DNA of 64,000 nt from Pseudomonadales bacterium (lineage in GTDB: Bacteria; Pseudomonadota; Gammaproteobacteria; Pseudomonadales; Ketobacteraceae), in NCBI GenBank assembly GCA_020062665.1, contig JAGUVW010000035.1, positions 1 to 64,000 on the forward strand. The letters are read 5' to 3'. Position numbers and translations under genes: made by a program. Under the pieces are notes generated by a model that was not told where the DNA came from, did no database searches, and saw nothing but the letters and a program-made list of their open reading frames with translations. Positions 52,899-61,101 of the stretch are shown here, in pieces. Each line of letters opens with the position of its first letter. Positions within the stretch are counted from its first letter, which is position 1.

Positions 52899-53390
52899 TC
52901 AGTTGAAAAAGATGAGATGGGTTACCCAGCCGGACGTATAGAGCCCCAGGCCGAATACCGTGTGATTGATCAGACTCTGCCAGCGGGCGGCCCGTGGCTG
53001 CGGTGTGCGCGATGCCGCGATGCCGGCGCCCATGCCCGGTTGCATCAGCAGAAACGGCGCCAGCACCGTGCCCACTCCGATCACCAGGGCCGGCAGCAGT
53101 GTGGGTGATTCAATCCAGCGCGTATCCCACACCAGCGTCAGCAGCGCGGCGAAGGTGATGCCAATCAGGTAATGCGCTGTCCAGCCGATGACGCGCTCGC
53201 CAGGAATCGGTGGGGATTTCGCAATGGCATCGTGCCTGAAGGTGCCGTTGGCCATGTGGCCCAGCCAGCGTCCCACCATGCCGTAATCCGGTGCTTTGCC
53301 CGCCAGCAGTTTCTTGCGCGCGATGCTCCAGGCGTCCATGATGGCCGTCGCGCCGATCCCGATGATCAGGGTGTAAATCAGGTTGTTCAT
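52899..53390 (-). CDS. DUF2938 family membrane protein
   Basis: A 163-residue inner-membrane protein of the DUF2938 family with about four helices: NLIYTLIIGIGATAIMDAWSIARKKLL, YLIGITFAALLTLVW, LPALVIGVGTVLAPFLLMQPGMGAGIAASRTP and HTVFGLGLYTSGWVTHLI. The family core GRWLGHMANGTFRHDAIAKSPPIPGERVIGWTAHY is complete. GGGAG lies 6 bases before the second ATG (53390) but touches the first (53396), so I use 53390. The function is unknown. First gene after the MerR-type promoter. Confidence 0.85.
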   Translation of the reverse strand: MNNLIYTLIIGIGATAIMDAWSIARKKLLAGKAPDYGMVGRWLGHMANGTFRHDAIAKSPPIPGERVIGWTAHYLIGITFAALLTLVWDTRWIESPTLLPALVIGVGTVLAPFLLMQPGMGAGIAASRTPQPRAARWQSLINHTVFGLGLYTSGWVTHLIFFN

Positions 53391-53419
53391 CTGCATCTCC
53401 CTGTTTTGCGTTCAATGGT

Positions 53420-53463
53420 TGATGGTGTTAGCGTACAACTTCAAGTCAACTTGAGGTCAAGGG
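53420..53463 (-). promoter_or_regulatory. MerR-type promoter and operator
   Basis: On the minus strand TTGACC (about 53457-53462) and TACGCT (about 53432-53437) are 19 bases apart, the long spacing of MerR-activated promoters. Between them the dyad CTTCAAGT-CA-ACTTGAGG (53439-53456, one mismatch) is the expected binding site. It drives the DUF2938/DUF2798 pair; the regulator gene starts on the other side. Confidence 0.7.
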
Positions 53464-53469
53464 CGCATC

Positions 53470-53925
53470 ATGGATATTGCTGAAGTGGCTCGCCGCAGCG
53501 GTGTTCCCGCATCGACACTGCGTTATTACGAAGAGAAGGGGTTGATCCGTTCCGTGGGCCGGCAGGGATTGCGGCGGTTGTTTGATGCCAGTGTGCTGGA
53601 GCGCCTGGCGCTGATCGCACTGGGGCGCGCCGCCGGGCTATCGCTGGATGAAATCGCGGGTATGTTTGCGCAGGATGGCAGACCTGCCATCGACCGGCAG
53701 CTGCTGGCAGACAAGGCGGACGAGCTGGACAAGACCATCCGCAAGCTGACCACGATGCGGGATGGCCTCCGCCATGCGGCAACCTGTTCGGCGCCGAGTC
53801 ATCTGGAATGCCCCAAGTTTCGCCGCCTGATGGGATTTGCGGCGCTGAATGTCAGTCACGAAAAACGCAAGGCCAGCGCGTCTGGCAAGAACAGCAAAAC
53901 GCAGACACGTAAGCCTCAACGCTGA
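53470..53925 (+). CDS. MerR-family transcriptional regulator
   Basis: A 151-residue MerR regulator. The N-terminal winged helix is MDIAEVARRSGVPASTLRYYEEKGLIRSVGRQGLRRLFDASVLERLALIALGRAAGLSLDEIAGMF; a dimer helix follows, then ATCSAPSHLECPKFRRL. The Cys residues (C-x8-C) could sense metal or redox signals, but the arrangement is not that of CueR, MerR or SoxR. The basic C-terminus (KRKASASGKNSKTQTRKPQR) is unusual. It is divergent from the DUF2938 gene with one shared operator. Confidence 0.9.
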   Translation: MDIAEVARRSGVPASTLRYYEEKGLIRSVGRQGLRRLFDASVLERLALIALGRAAGLSLDEIAGMFAQDGRPAIDRQLLADKADELDKTIRKLTTMRDGLRHAATCSAPSHLECPKFRRLMGFAALNVSHEKRKASASGKNSKTQTRKPQR

Positions 53926-53929
53926 CGAC

Positions 53930-55654
53930 TCATTCCCCGGCCGGATATCCGCTCCGCCCGGCAATCGCCGCCAGAGCCTGCTGCGCCACTTCCCGCCCCT
54001 TCAGATTTTTCGCGACGGGAATTTTCTTGCCGCTGCGAGTCAGGGCGCGAATGCGGCACACTTCCACATGTTTGGTTCCGGTCTGCTGTTTGTAGCTGGA
54101 ATGGATTTCCAGCTTGCTGATGTCGTCCCGCGCTACTTGATCACGCCCCACGGGAATTCCCAGCCAGAAGCGTTCGCTGGTCAACCCCTGGTTATCCAGT
54201 CGCACCCGCAGACTCGAAAACATCGACACAATGGTGAACAGCAGAATCAGTCCGCCCACCAGCATGAACGCCCACTCCAGAATCGCGGGCGCGTCGTCGG
54301 CATACCGGAACATGCCCCAGCCCGCACCGCCAAAAATCCCGCCGAAGATCAAACCGAAAATCCAGCCGCCGGGATTGCGCAGCATGGGCGAGAACAGTTC
54401 GACGCCGCCGGGAATTTCCCGATAATCCAGTGCCAGCTCGATTTGCGCCGCGCGCTGCTCGATGGCTTTGGGATGTTGCGCCGATGAGCGGATGCGGGCG
54501 CCAGATCGTTCGCCCGTGGGATACACGGGAATTTCAAATTGCCGGTTCAGATCCACGCCGGGCAGATCGGCATCCAGTTGCAGACGCCACAGGCGATAGT
54601 CGTTGGAGGCATCTTCCGACGCGGGCAGATTGTCCGGCACGTCAAAACAGAAGGATAGCCGCGACCCCTTCATGCTGGATTCGCTGTGCGCCACTCCTTC
54701 GCTTTGCCAGAGCACGGATTCCTTGCGGCTGCGATTCTTGCCGCTGCCGGTCACGTAGCTGCGCACGCAACTGAGCGTGACAGCAAATATTTGCTGCGCA
54801 TCGAACGGCAGCGGCACATCGATGTGGCCACCCACCTGTCCGCCGATGGCGCCGGGGAAAGGATCCATCACCACCGCCAGCTGCCCAAAGCGGCGCCAGC
54901 TCAACGTGCTGCGGACCGCCCACACCAGCAGAAGCAGACCAATCACTGGAAAGATCAGCGCGATCAGAATCAGGTGATTGCCTTTGACAAATTCCGCCGG
55001 CATGGCAAACAGCACCGGCGCACTGATCGCATTCCAGAACAGGGCAAAGATCCAGACAAACCACAGCCCGCCTTTGCCGCTGCAGAGGATGCGATTATCG
55101 ACCCAGGCTCGCCGCGCCAGCCAGGGTTTGCTGGCGGCGTCCGGGTGGTCCACATGGGTCGATTTGCCCAGCAGCGTCCACGCCAGCAGACCAAAGCCCA
55201 CGCCGCCGAATATCAGCGCGAACAGTCCCTTGAAGGCCAGCATGCCCCAGCGCATGTCGCGATTCAAAACCGCATCGGCAGGATTGGCCGGATTCACCCA
55301 GGCGGGAACGGGTGTTCCTGCACGCAATGCCTCTTCCAGACGGGCGGCGACAATCTGGTGAAAGTCACCGATGTTGTCACTGCCTTCCATGATGCCGACA
55401 CGTTCGTTTTCGTAATACTGCCCGCCGTACTCATACGAGTAGCGGGCATCCACCCGATACGTGGTGGAGTCATCGCCGCGGGAACTCACCAGCTCGGCGC
55501 TGTGTAGCTGTGCGTCCACCTGGGGCCAGCCTTGCATCTGCCGCCATTCCATCACACTGGGAATGATGCTGAGCAGCAGAAATCCCGCGCCCACGCCGGC
55601 AAACGGCAGCGAGAACAGCAGCATGAACCAGCGGCCTTTCATTCTTGTCATCAT
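53930..55654 (-). CDS. DUF3592-domain membrane protein
   Basis: A 574-residue protein with an N-terminal DUF3592 region: helix FMLLFSLPFAGVGAGFLLLSII, then QGWPQVDAQLHSAELVSSRGDDSTTYRVDARYSYEYGGQYYENERVG, the family's extracytoplasmic beta domain. Further helices lie near 155-180 and in pairs at 215-260 and 455-500. The middle domain has LSFCFDVPDNLPASEDASNDYRLWRLQ. No function is known. AGGGAAACTCG precedes the ATG-ATG start at 55654; an upstream in-frame start at 55744 is less likely. Convergent with the MerR gene (4 bases apart). Confidence 0.82.
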   Translation of the reverse strand: MMTRMKGRWFMLLFSLPFAGVGAGFLLLSIIPSVMEWRQMQGWPQVDAQLHSAELVSSRGDDSTTYRVDARYSYEYGGQYYENERVGIMEGSDNIGDFHQIVAARLEEALRAGTPVPAWVNPANPADAVLNRDMRWGMLAFKGLFALIFGGVGFGLLAWTLLGKSTHVDHPDAASKPWLARRAWVDNRILCSGKGGLWFVWIFALFWNAISAPVLFAMPAEFVKGNHLILIALIFPVIGLLLLVWAVRSTLSWRRFGQLAVVMDPFPGAIGGQVGGHIDVPLPFDAQQIFAVTLSCVRSYVTGSGKNRSRKESVLWQSEGVAHSESSMKGSRLSFCFDVPDNLPASEDASNDYRLWRLQLDADLPGVDLNRQFEIPVYPTGERSGARIRSSAQHPKAIEQRAAQIELALDYREIPGGVELFSPMLRNPGGWIFGLIFGGIFGGAGWGMFRYADDAPAILEWAFMLVGGLILLFTIVSMFSSLRVRLDNQGLTSERFWLGIPVGRDQVARDDISKLEIHSSYKQQTGTKHVEVCRIRALTRSGKKIPVAKNLKGREVAQQALAAIAGRSGYPAGE

Positions 55655-55829
55655 CGAGTTTCCCTGCAGGTTTTCCCAAGCCAGTATCCCATGGCGGATC
55701 GGCACAACGTGCCATTCACTATAGCAGCGCTTCACTGTCGTCAAAAGTCAGCCTGCGCGCTGCCCTGCCCTCGCGCGCGCCGGCGCTGATCTTTATGCTG
55801 TGCTGCTGATTTTCAGGGAGGCGAACAAC

Positions 55830-57167
55830 ATGAAGTGCTTGGTAGTGGGTGGCGGCCTGGCGGGAATGGCATCGGCAGTGTGGCTGGCGGAAGCCGGTCA
55901 TCAGGTGACATTGCTGGAGCGGCGCGGCGCACTCGGTGGCCGCACCATCGCGATTCCGCAACCCGAGGTCGACGATGTGCCCGACAACGGCCAGCATGTG
56001 TTCGCCAGCGGCTACGAAAATCTGTTCCGCTATCTGGACAGCGTCGGCACCCGCCAGCACGTGGCGTTTCCCGGCCACATGTCGATCCGCATGCCGGGCG
56101 GTGACGTGCGTCGTTCTTCCTTCGCCGGTCTGGATGGTCTGCGCGCCCTGATCGGTGATCTGCCGGGCGTGAAAGGCATGGACAAACTGCGCACCGCCAT
56201 CGCACAAGCAAAACTGATCAAGCAGGCGCTGCGTCAGCCCAAGGATCTGGACAGCATCACGGCCGATGAATGGTTCAAGCGCATCGGTATGCCGGATTCC
56301 GCACGTCGCGCCCTGTGGGACGGCATCGTGATCGGCCTCACCGGCGACAAGACGGATATTTCGTCCGCCAAGGTGCCCGCCGATCTGCTCGTCACCGGCA
56401 TGCGTCAGGCGAAAAAAATGCGCACACCGGTTTCCATCGGCTATCCCACTGTGGATCTGGACACGCTGTTCGTGCGCAGCGCAGAAAAAACCTTTGCCCG
56501 ACGCGGCGTGCAGGTGCGGACGCGCGCCCCCGTGCGCAGCATCGACGTGGACAACGGCAAGCTGCAAGGCGTGACGCTGCTGGATGGCGAACAGCTTACG
56601 GCAGACGCGGTGATCTGCGCCGTACCCGTGTGGAAAGTGAAAGGCCTGCTGGATCAGGTGCCCGGTCACGAGATTTATTACCGCGCGGTGGAGCATCTGA
56701 CGCCGGTGCCCATCGTCAGCGTGAATCTGTATCTGGATCGCAGCATCGACATGGAAGACTGGGGCGAAATTCTTTACGACGGCGAAGGCGTGCTGGAGCA
56801 GGTGTGGGATCGCCAGAAAATGCACGGCCGCGCGCCGGACAAGAACTGGTTCTATTCCACCACCGTGTCGGCGTCCTATGAGCTGATCCAGAAATCCAAT
56901 CAGGAGATCATCGACACCCAGATGGACATGCTGCGTCGCTACTATCCGGCGGCGCGCGCCGCAAACGTGGTGCACAGCCATATCGTGCGCATGCCCTACT
57001 CCACCTTTGCCCAGCGCCCCGGCACGGCGGGTGTGCGGCCACCACAGAAAACTTCGGTGAAAGGCCTGGCCGTCGCCGGCGACTGGACCCGCACCGACTG
57101 GACCACCACCATGGAAGGTGCCTGTCAGAGCGCGGCGCGGGCAGTGGACGCGATTCTGGCCAACTGA
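55830..57167 (+). CDS. HpnE-like FAD-dependent oxidoreductase
   Basis: A 445-residue flavoprotein of the phytoene desaturase/amine oxidase superfamily, closest in look to HpnE-type hydroxysqualene dehydroxylases. MKCLVVGGGLAGMASAVWLAEAGHQVTLLERRGALGGRT is the dinucleotide-binding motif plus the GG-doublet; DDVPDNGQHVFASGYENLFRYLDSVG is typical of HpnE-like proteins; the C-terminus has KGLAVAGDWTRTDWTTTMEGACQSAARAVDAIL, the second FAD motif. Start at 55830 behind AGGGAGG. No squalene, hopanoid or carotenoid genes are in this window, so the substrate is unknown. Confidence 0.82.
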   Translation: MKCLVVGGGLAGMASAVWLAEAGHQVTLLERRGALGGRTIAIPQPEVDDVPDNGQHVFASGYENLFRYLDSVGTRQHVAFPGHMSIRMPGGDVRRSSFAGLDGLRALIGDLPGVKGMDKLRTAIAQAKLIKQALRQPKDLDSITADEWFKRIGMPDSARRALWDGIVIGLTGDKTDISSAKVPADLLVTGMRQAKKMRTPVSIGYPTVDLDTLFVRSAEKTFARRGVQVRTRAPVRSIDVDNGKLQGVTLLDGEQLTADAVICAVPVWKVKGLLDQVPGHEIYYRAVEHLTPVPIVSVNLYLDRSIDMEDWGEILYDGEGVLEQVWDRQKMHGRAPDKNWFYSTTVSASYELIQKSNQEIIDTQMDMLRRYYPAARAANVVHSHIVRMPYSTFAQRPGTAGVRPPQKTSVKGLAVAGDWTRTDWTTTMEGACQSAARAVDAILAN

Positions 57168-57286
57168 ATACGGTTAGGAACGTTTCGCGCCGCGACGGTC
57201 ATTGCTGATCCTATAAAAGCGCTTGCCAGAAGCGGCTGTCCCCACGTATGGTTGAACGATCATAAAAACAACAAACCATATTCATT

Positions 57287-58348
57287 ATGCGTTGGGGCAC
57301 TTCCGCGACGGATTCAGCCGTCGTTTCCACCATTGATGCCACTCTCAATCGCCTTCGCATGCGCGGCGATGCGCTGGCGGACGCGGTGGCGCTGCGTCTG
57401 GATATGCCGCCCACGGTGAGTGCGCTGTCGGAACTGCGCTTTCTCGCGAAAAGTGAAATCGGCATATATCAGGAATTGCTGGATCAGGCCCACACCATTC
57501 CCGCTGACGTTGACTTCGCCCAGATTGAACAGGGCCGCCAGATCCAGCTGGCCTTCAGCCCGGTGCGCGATCTGGCCTGGCTGTGTGGGGCTTTGCCGCA
57601 GGGTCTTGGCCAGTGCCCGCTGCTGCATCCCCACCAGTTTCCCCTTGAATTGCAGCAACGCCTGCAACTGCACCGCCGCATCAATCAATGCCTGATTCAA
57701 CCGAACTGCCTGCAGCCCGGCGGCGCCCTGCACGAACAGCTGCTGCAACAGCGCCTGCAGTGGGCGTTGCAGCGGCGATGGGTGCGTGAGGCAGGGTGGA
57801 ATCCGCTGGAATTCGGCGAGCCACTGAATCAGGAGTACCTGTTGCTGATGTGGCTGGAGTACACGCAGCTGACACTGCATAACATGGCGCGACTGGGCGC
57901 GCGCCTCCGCAGCGCTGATGCAGCAGCGGTGAGTGCGTTCTGGCGTCTGGCGCTGCACTGGCTCGGCTTGGACTGGGCGGCGCTTCCTGCCGACCGGGAA
58001 GGTGCCGCCACTCTGCTGCGCCGGCTGCTGTGGCGTTATTCCCACGATCATGCACGACGCCTGCAGCAGATGCAGGTGCTGCGCGATCAACTGCGTCTGT
58101 GCAGCGCGCCGGTATCCAATGCACTGCTGGACGCTGTGTGGCACTGGTGCAATCCCGACAGCGACACCGCCACGCTACCCGATCGCGGCCTGCGCTGGCT
58201 GATCACGTCCAATCGCGGCGCGACGCTGGCCCACTATCATCTGCCCGGCGTGGACACCCTGCGTCAGCAATGGCAGGTGCGCCAGTTGCGCAACCGCATC
58301 AGTCATGATCTGCCCGCACGCGCGATGCCTTCCCGCCAAACCGCCTGA
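57287..58348 (+). CDS. Protein of unknown function
   Basis: A 353-residue soluble-looking protein without a motif I recognise with confidence. It is rich in Leu, Arg and Gln. The N-terminus RLRMRGDALADAVALRL faintly recalls DUF2236/MpaB-type oxygenases, but the proof residues are not clear. The middle has WLEYTQLTLHNMARLGARL and the end RRLLWRYSHDHARRLQQMQVLRDQLRL. Mostly helical. Start ATG at 57287, 120 bases after the HpnE-like gene on the same strand. The stop is 6 bases from the convergent diguanylate cyclase end. Confidence 0.65.
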   Translation: MRWGTSATDSAVVSTIDATLNRLRMRGDALADAVALRLDMPPTVSALSELRFLAKSEIGIYQELLDQAHTIPADVDFAQIEQGRQIQLAFSPVRDLAWLCGALPQGLGQCPLLHPHQFPLELQQRLQLHRRINQCLIQPNCLQPGGALHEQLLQQRLQWALQRRWVREAGWNPLEFGEPLNQEYLLLMWLEYTQLTLHNMARLGARLRSADAAAVSAFWRLALHWLGLDWAALPADREGAATLLRRLLWRYSHDHARRLQQMQVLRDQLRLCSAPVSNALLDAVWHWCNPDSDTATLPDRGLRWLITSNRGATLAHYHLPGVDTLRQQWQVRQLRNRISHDLPARAMPSRQTA

Positions 58349-58354
58349 TCACTT

Positions 58355-60268
58355 TCAACCGGTGTTCGCCTGTTCCGCCACGATCACCCGGTTGCGCCCG
58401 CTTTCCTTGGCGCGGTACAGCGCTTCATCCGCCGCGGTGATGAAACGGTTGGGCGTATCGAACGATGTGGGATTGCGCGCCGCCACACCCAGACTCGCGC
58501 TCAGCAGCACGCGCTTGCCGGCGTGAATGAAATTCACTTTCTCGATGGCCACCCGAATCCGGTTTGCTACTTCCAGTGCATCTTTTTCCGGCGTGGCCGG
58601 CAACACCACTGCGAATTCTTCACCGCCGTAACGGGCCACCAGATCGGTACTGCGGGTGACCACCTGGCGAATGGTCGACGCCACCAGTTTCAGACATTCA
58701 TCCCCCACCAGATGGCCGTAGGTGTCGTTGATGGATTTGAAGTGATCGATGTCCACGAAGATCAGCGCCAGCGACTGCGACGTACGCACCGCGCGGGACA
58801 ATTCCGCCTGCAGCGTTTCGTCGAAGTAGCGCCGGTTGTGCAGTTTGGTGAGAGGGTCGGTCACGCTCAGCTTGGCCAGTTCCCGGTTCGCCAGTTCCAG
58901 GTTTTTCATCGCCCGCTCCAACTCGGCGGTGCGGTCCAGTACGCGCAGTTCCAGTTCTTCGGTGTGACGTTGCTGCATGGCCATTGCCTGCGCCTGCACG
59001 GCCAGCTTCTCGCTGCGTTCGTCACTCAACGCCTGCATGGCCGCCAGTGCTTGCTGCTGGGCCTGCACCCGCTGTTCCCGCGTACGATTGATGCGATCTG
59101 CCAGCGCGAGCGAGAGCAACAGCAATTCCAGAACGAAGCCCGTCATCTGCACGTTTTCGGTGAGCGCGTTGAACGGGACCGCGCCGTAGGTCATCAATAT
59201 GGCAAAAAAAGTGCCCAGAATGATGAACGACCACGCGATCGTGAAATAGCGGGCGGAGCGGTCGCCCCGTCGCATCAAAATGATCGCCGTCACCAGACCG
59301 ATTACGCAGGTGAGCAGCGCCATCAGGTTGGCGGTATAGGTCAGGAAGACAATCCAGCCCGCCAGATTGCACAGAATCGCCAACGCCCAGTACACCAGCA
59401 TGAAGGTGTTGAGGCGCAGGAACCAGCCACCATAGCGATGCAAACGCAGAAACAGACGGCCGAACAGCACCGCGACCAGAAACGAGATTTCCGCCGACAG
59501 CGAGTACGCGTTGGCGCGCAACCAGGCCCAGTCGCTCCAGGCATAGCGGCTGCCGAATCCGGTCACCGCCAGCATGTAGAAAATAATCGTCAGCACATAC
59601 AGCGAATAAACCAGATAGGTGCGATCACGCACGAAGATAAACAGCGACAGGTTGTACAGCATCATCGCCAGCAACACGCCAAACCCCATGCCATAGGCGA
59701 TGTTGGTCGTGTTCTCGTAGGTGCGGAACTGTTGTGGTGTCTTCATCAACAACGGAATGAACAGAACGGCCTTGGAATAGGCGCGCAGGTATACCGTCGC
59801 CTCCTCACCTGGCGCCAGCTGCAGGGGGAACACTGGCATGCGGAAATTGACCGGCAGATTTTCGCGCTCCACCCGATAACCGGCATGCAAGGGTTCACGC
59901 CAGGTGCCGTCGCTGTTCAGCACGTGCATGTCCACGTGGGCCAGCATGATCCAAGGCACCAGCAGCAGCCATTGGGCGGACTCCGACTGCCCGTTGCGCA
60001 GCGGAAACCGTACCCATACCGGATTTTCCTGAAGCTTGAAGTTGATGGTCTTGCGTCCCACCGGCTGCCAGGGCAGTGCGTCGCCGTGCGCGAGAATCTC
60101 GTCCCGGCTCAGGGGCTTGTCCGCGATCCAGTACTCAAACGCAGAAGCATCCAGCTGGTTGCGCATATCGGGATGCAAGGTGACACCGCTGACCGGCGCG
60201 GTTGCCACCACCAACGCCAGCAAAAGCAAAGCACGCAAGAAAGAAGACACAGTTAAGGCAGCACTCAA
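58355..60268 (-). CDS. Membrane diguanylate cyclase (7TMR-DISM + GGDEF)
   Basis: A 637-residue signalling enzyme that makes cyclic di-GMP. After a signal/anchor, residues about 35-175 form a 7TMR-DISM extracellular sensor (NFKLQENPVWVRFPLRN), then seven helices (about 185-395), a coiled coil with many Gln/Ala (RTREQRVQAQQQALAAMQAL) and a GGDEF domain with DPLTKLHNRRYFDETL, FVDIDHFKSINDTYGH and the active-site YGGEEFAVVLP (GGEEF). No EAL domain. The I-site RxxD is not evident. Start is a TTG at 60268 or a GTG at 60250; neither has a strong RBS. Confidence 0.9.
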   Translation of the reverse strand: MSAALTVSSFLRALLLLALVVATAPVSGVTLHPDMRNQLDASAFEYWIADKPLSRDEILAHGDALPWQPVGRKTINFKLQENPVWVRFPLRNGQSESAQWLLLVPWIMLAHVDMHVLNSDGTWREPLHAGYRVERENLPVNFRMPVFPLQLAPGEEATVYLRAYSKAVLFIPLLMKTPQQFRTYENTTNIAYGMGFGVLLAMMLYNLSLFIFVRDRTYLVYSLYVLTIIFYMLAVTGFGSRYAWSDWAWLRANAYSLSAEISFLVAVLFGRLFLRLHRYGGWFLRLNTFMLVYWALAILCNLAGWIVFLTYTANLMALLTCVIGLVTAIILMRRGDRSARYFTIAWSFIILGTFFAILMTYGAVPFNALTENVQMTGFVLELLLLSLALADRINRTREQRVQAQQQALAAMQALSDERSEKLAVQAQAMAMQQRHTEELELRVLDRTAELERAMKNLELANRELAKLSVTDPLTKLHNRRYFDETLQAELSRAVRTSQSLALIFVDIDHFKSINDTYGHLVGDECLKLVASTIRQVVTRSTDLVARYGGEEFAVVLPATPEKDALEVANRIRVAIEKVNFIHAGKRVLLSASLGVAARNPTSFDTPNRFITAADEALYRAKESGRNRVIVAEQANTG

Positions 60269-60501
60269 TTATTGATATGTTCAAATTGTAGTCAGACGTT
60301 CGTCACAATTCCGGAATATAACGAACTATTCTAGTCAGGGTGTAAACCTATTCTGCGTGCCGTCGCCCAGCCATCCCGGTTGTCCGTTTTCACCGGCCAT
60401 CAGGCAGATTTATTACGTTTTTCACACTCCCTATCCGGATTAGCCCTCTGTTATGCTCGCTCTCGCTTGTTGAAACACGACAACATCACCGGAGAGAAAC
60501 C

Positions 60502-61008
60502 ATGACCATTTCCATGTTCAACGCCAGCGTGCCTGTCTTTATCCGCATGCTGGGCAACCTGCAGAAGATTCTGGAAAAAGCAGCGGCCTTCGCCGACAGC
60601 AAGCGCGTCGATTCCAAGGTGCTGGCGGCCTATCGCCTGGCGCCGGACATGCTGCCGCTGTCGGCCCAGATCCAGATCGCCTGCGACACTGCCAAAGGTT
60701 GCGGCGCCCGTCTGGCCGGCGTGGAGCCTCCCAAAATGGAAGACAATGAAAAGACCCTGGCGGAGCTGATTGCCCGCATCCAGGCCACCGTGGATTTTCT
60801 GAAAACCCTCAAGCCCGAACAGATTGATGGCAGCGAAGGCAAGCACATCGTGCTGAAGTTTCCCAACAGCACCTTCGAGTTCAAGGGCCTGAATTATCTG
60901 CTGGGCTTCGCCCAACCCAACTTCTATTTCCACTGCACCACCGCTTACGCCATCCTGCGTCACTGCGGCGTCGAGATTGGCAAGATGGATTACCTGGGCG
61001 CGTCCTGA
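60502..61008 (+). CDS. DUF1993 family protein
   Basis: A 168-residue cytoplasmic protein of the DUF1993 family (DinB-like four-helix fold). SMFNASVPVFIRMLGNLQKILEKAAAFADSKRVDSKVLAAYRLAPDMLPLSAQIQIACDTAKG is the family N-terminus, and FKGLNYLLGFAQPNFYFHCTTAYAILRHCGVEIGKMDYLG its end. GGAGAGAAACC precedes the ATG. Function is unknown. The gap before it (60269-60501) carries no gene and probably holds the promoter. Confidence 0.88.
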   Translation: MTISMFNASVPVFIRMLGNLQKILEKAAAFADSKRVDSKVLAAYRLAPDMLPLSAQIQIACDTAKGCGARLAGVEPPKMEDNEKTLAELIARIQATVDFLKTLKPEQIDGSEGKHIVLKFPNSTFEFKGLNYLLGFAQPNFYFHCTTAYAILRHCGVEIGKMDYLGAS

Positions 61009-61023
61009 TCCCGGCCCGGCGGT

Positions 61024-61066
61024 GGGATATTGCGGCGAAATTCAGTATGCTTGCCGACAATATCCC
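61024..61066. repeat. Inverted repeat before the M61 peptidase gene
   Basis: GGGATATTG (61024-61032) and CAATATCCC (61058-61066) are perfect arms 25 bases apart. It could be a regulator site or a weak terminator of the DUF1993 gene. Confidence 0.35.
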
Positions 61067-61101
61067 GCCGTCGACACTGCCAGGGGACGCCTGTAATCAT
61101 C

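Noticed and set aside
58523-60256. 577-codon plus-strand open frame opposite the diguanylate cyclase
   Set aside because: Gln/His/Arg-rich nonsense translation; the minus strand holds clear GGDEF and 7TM motifs.
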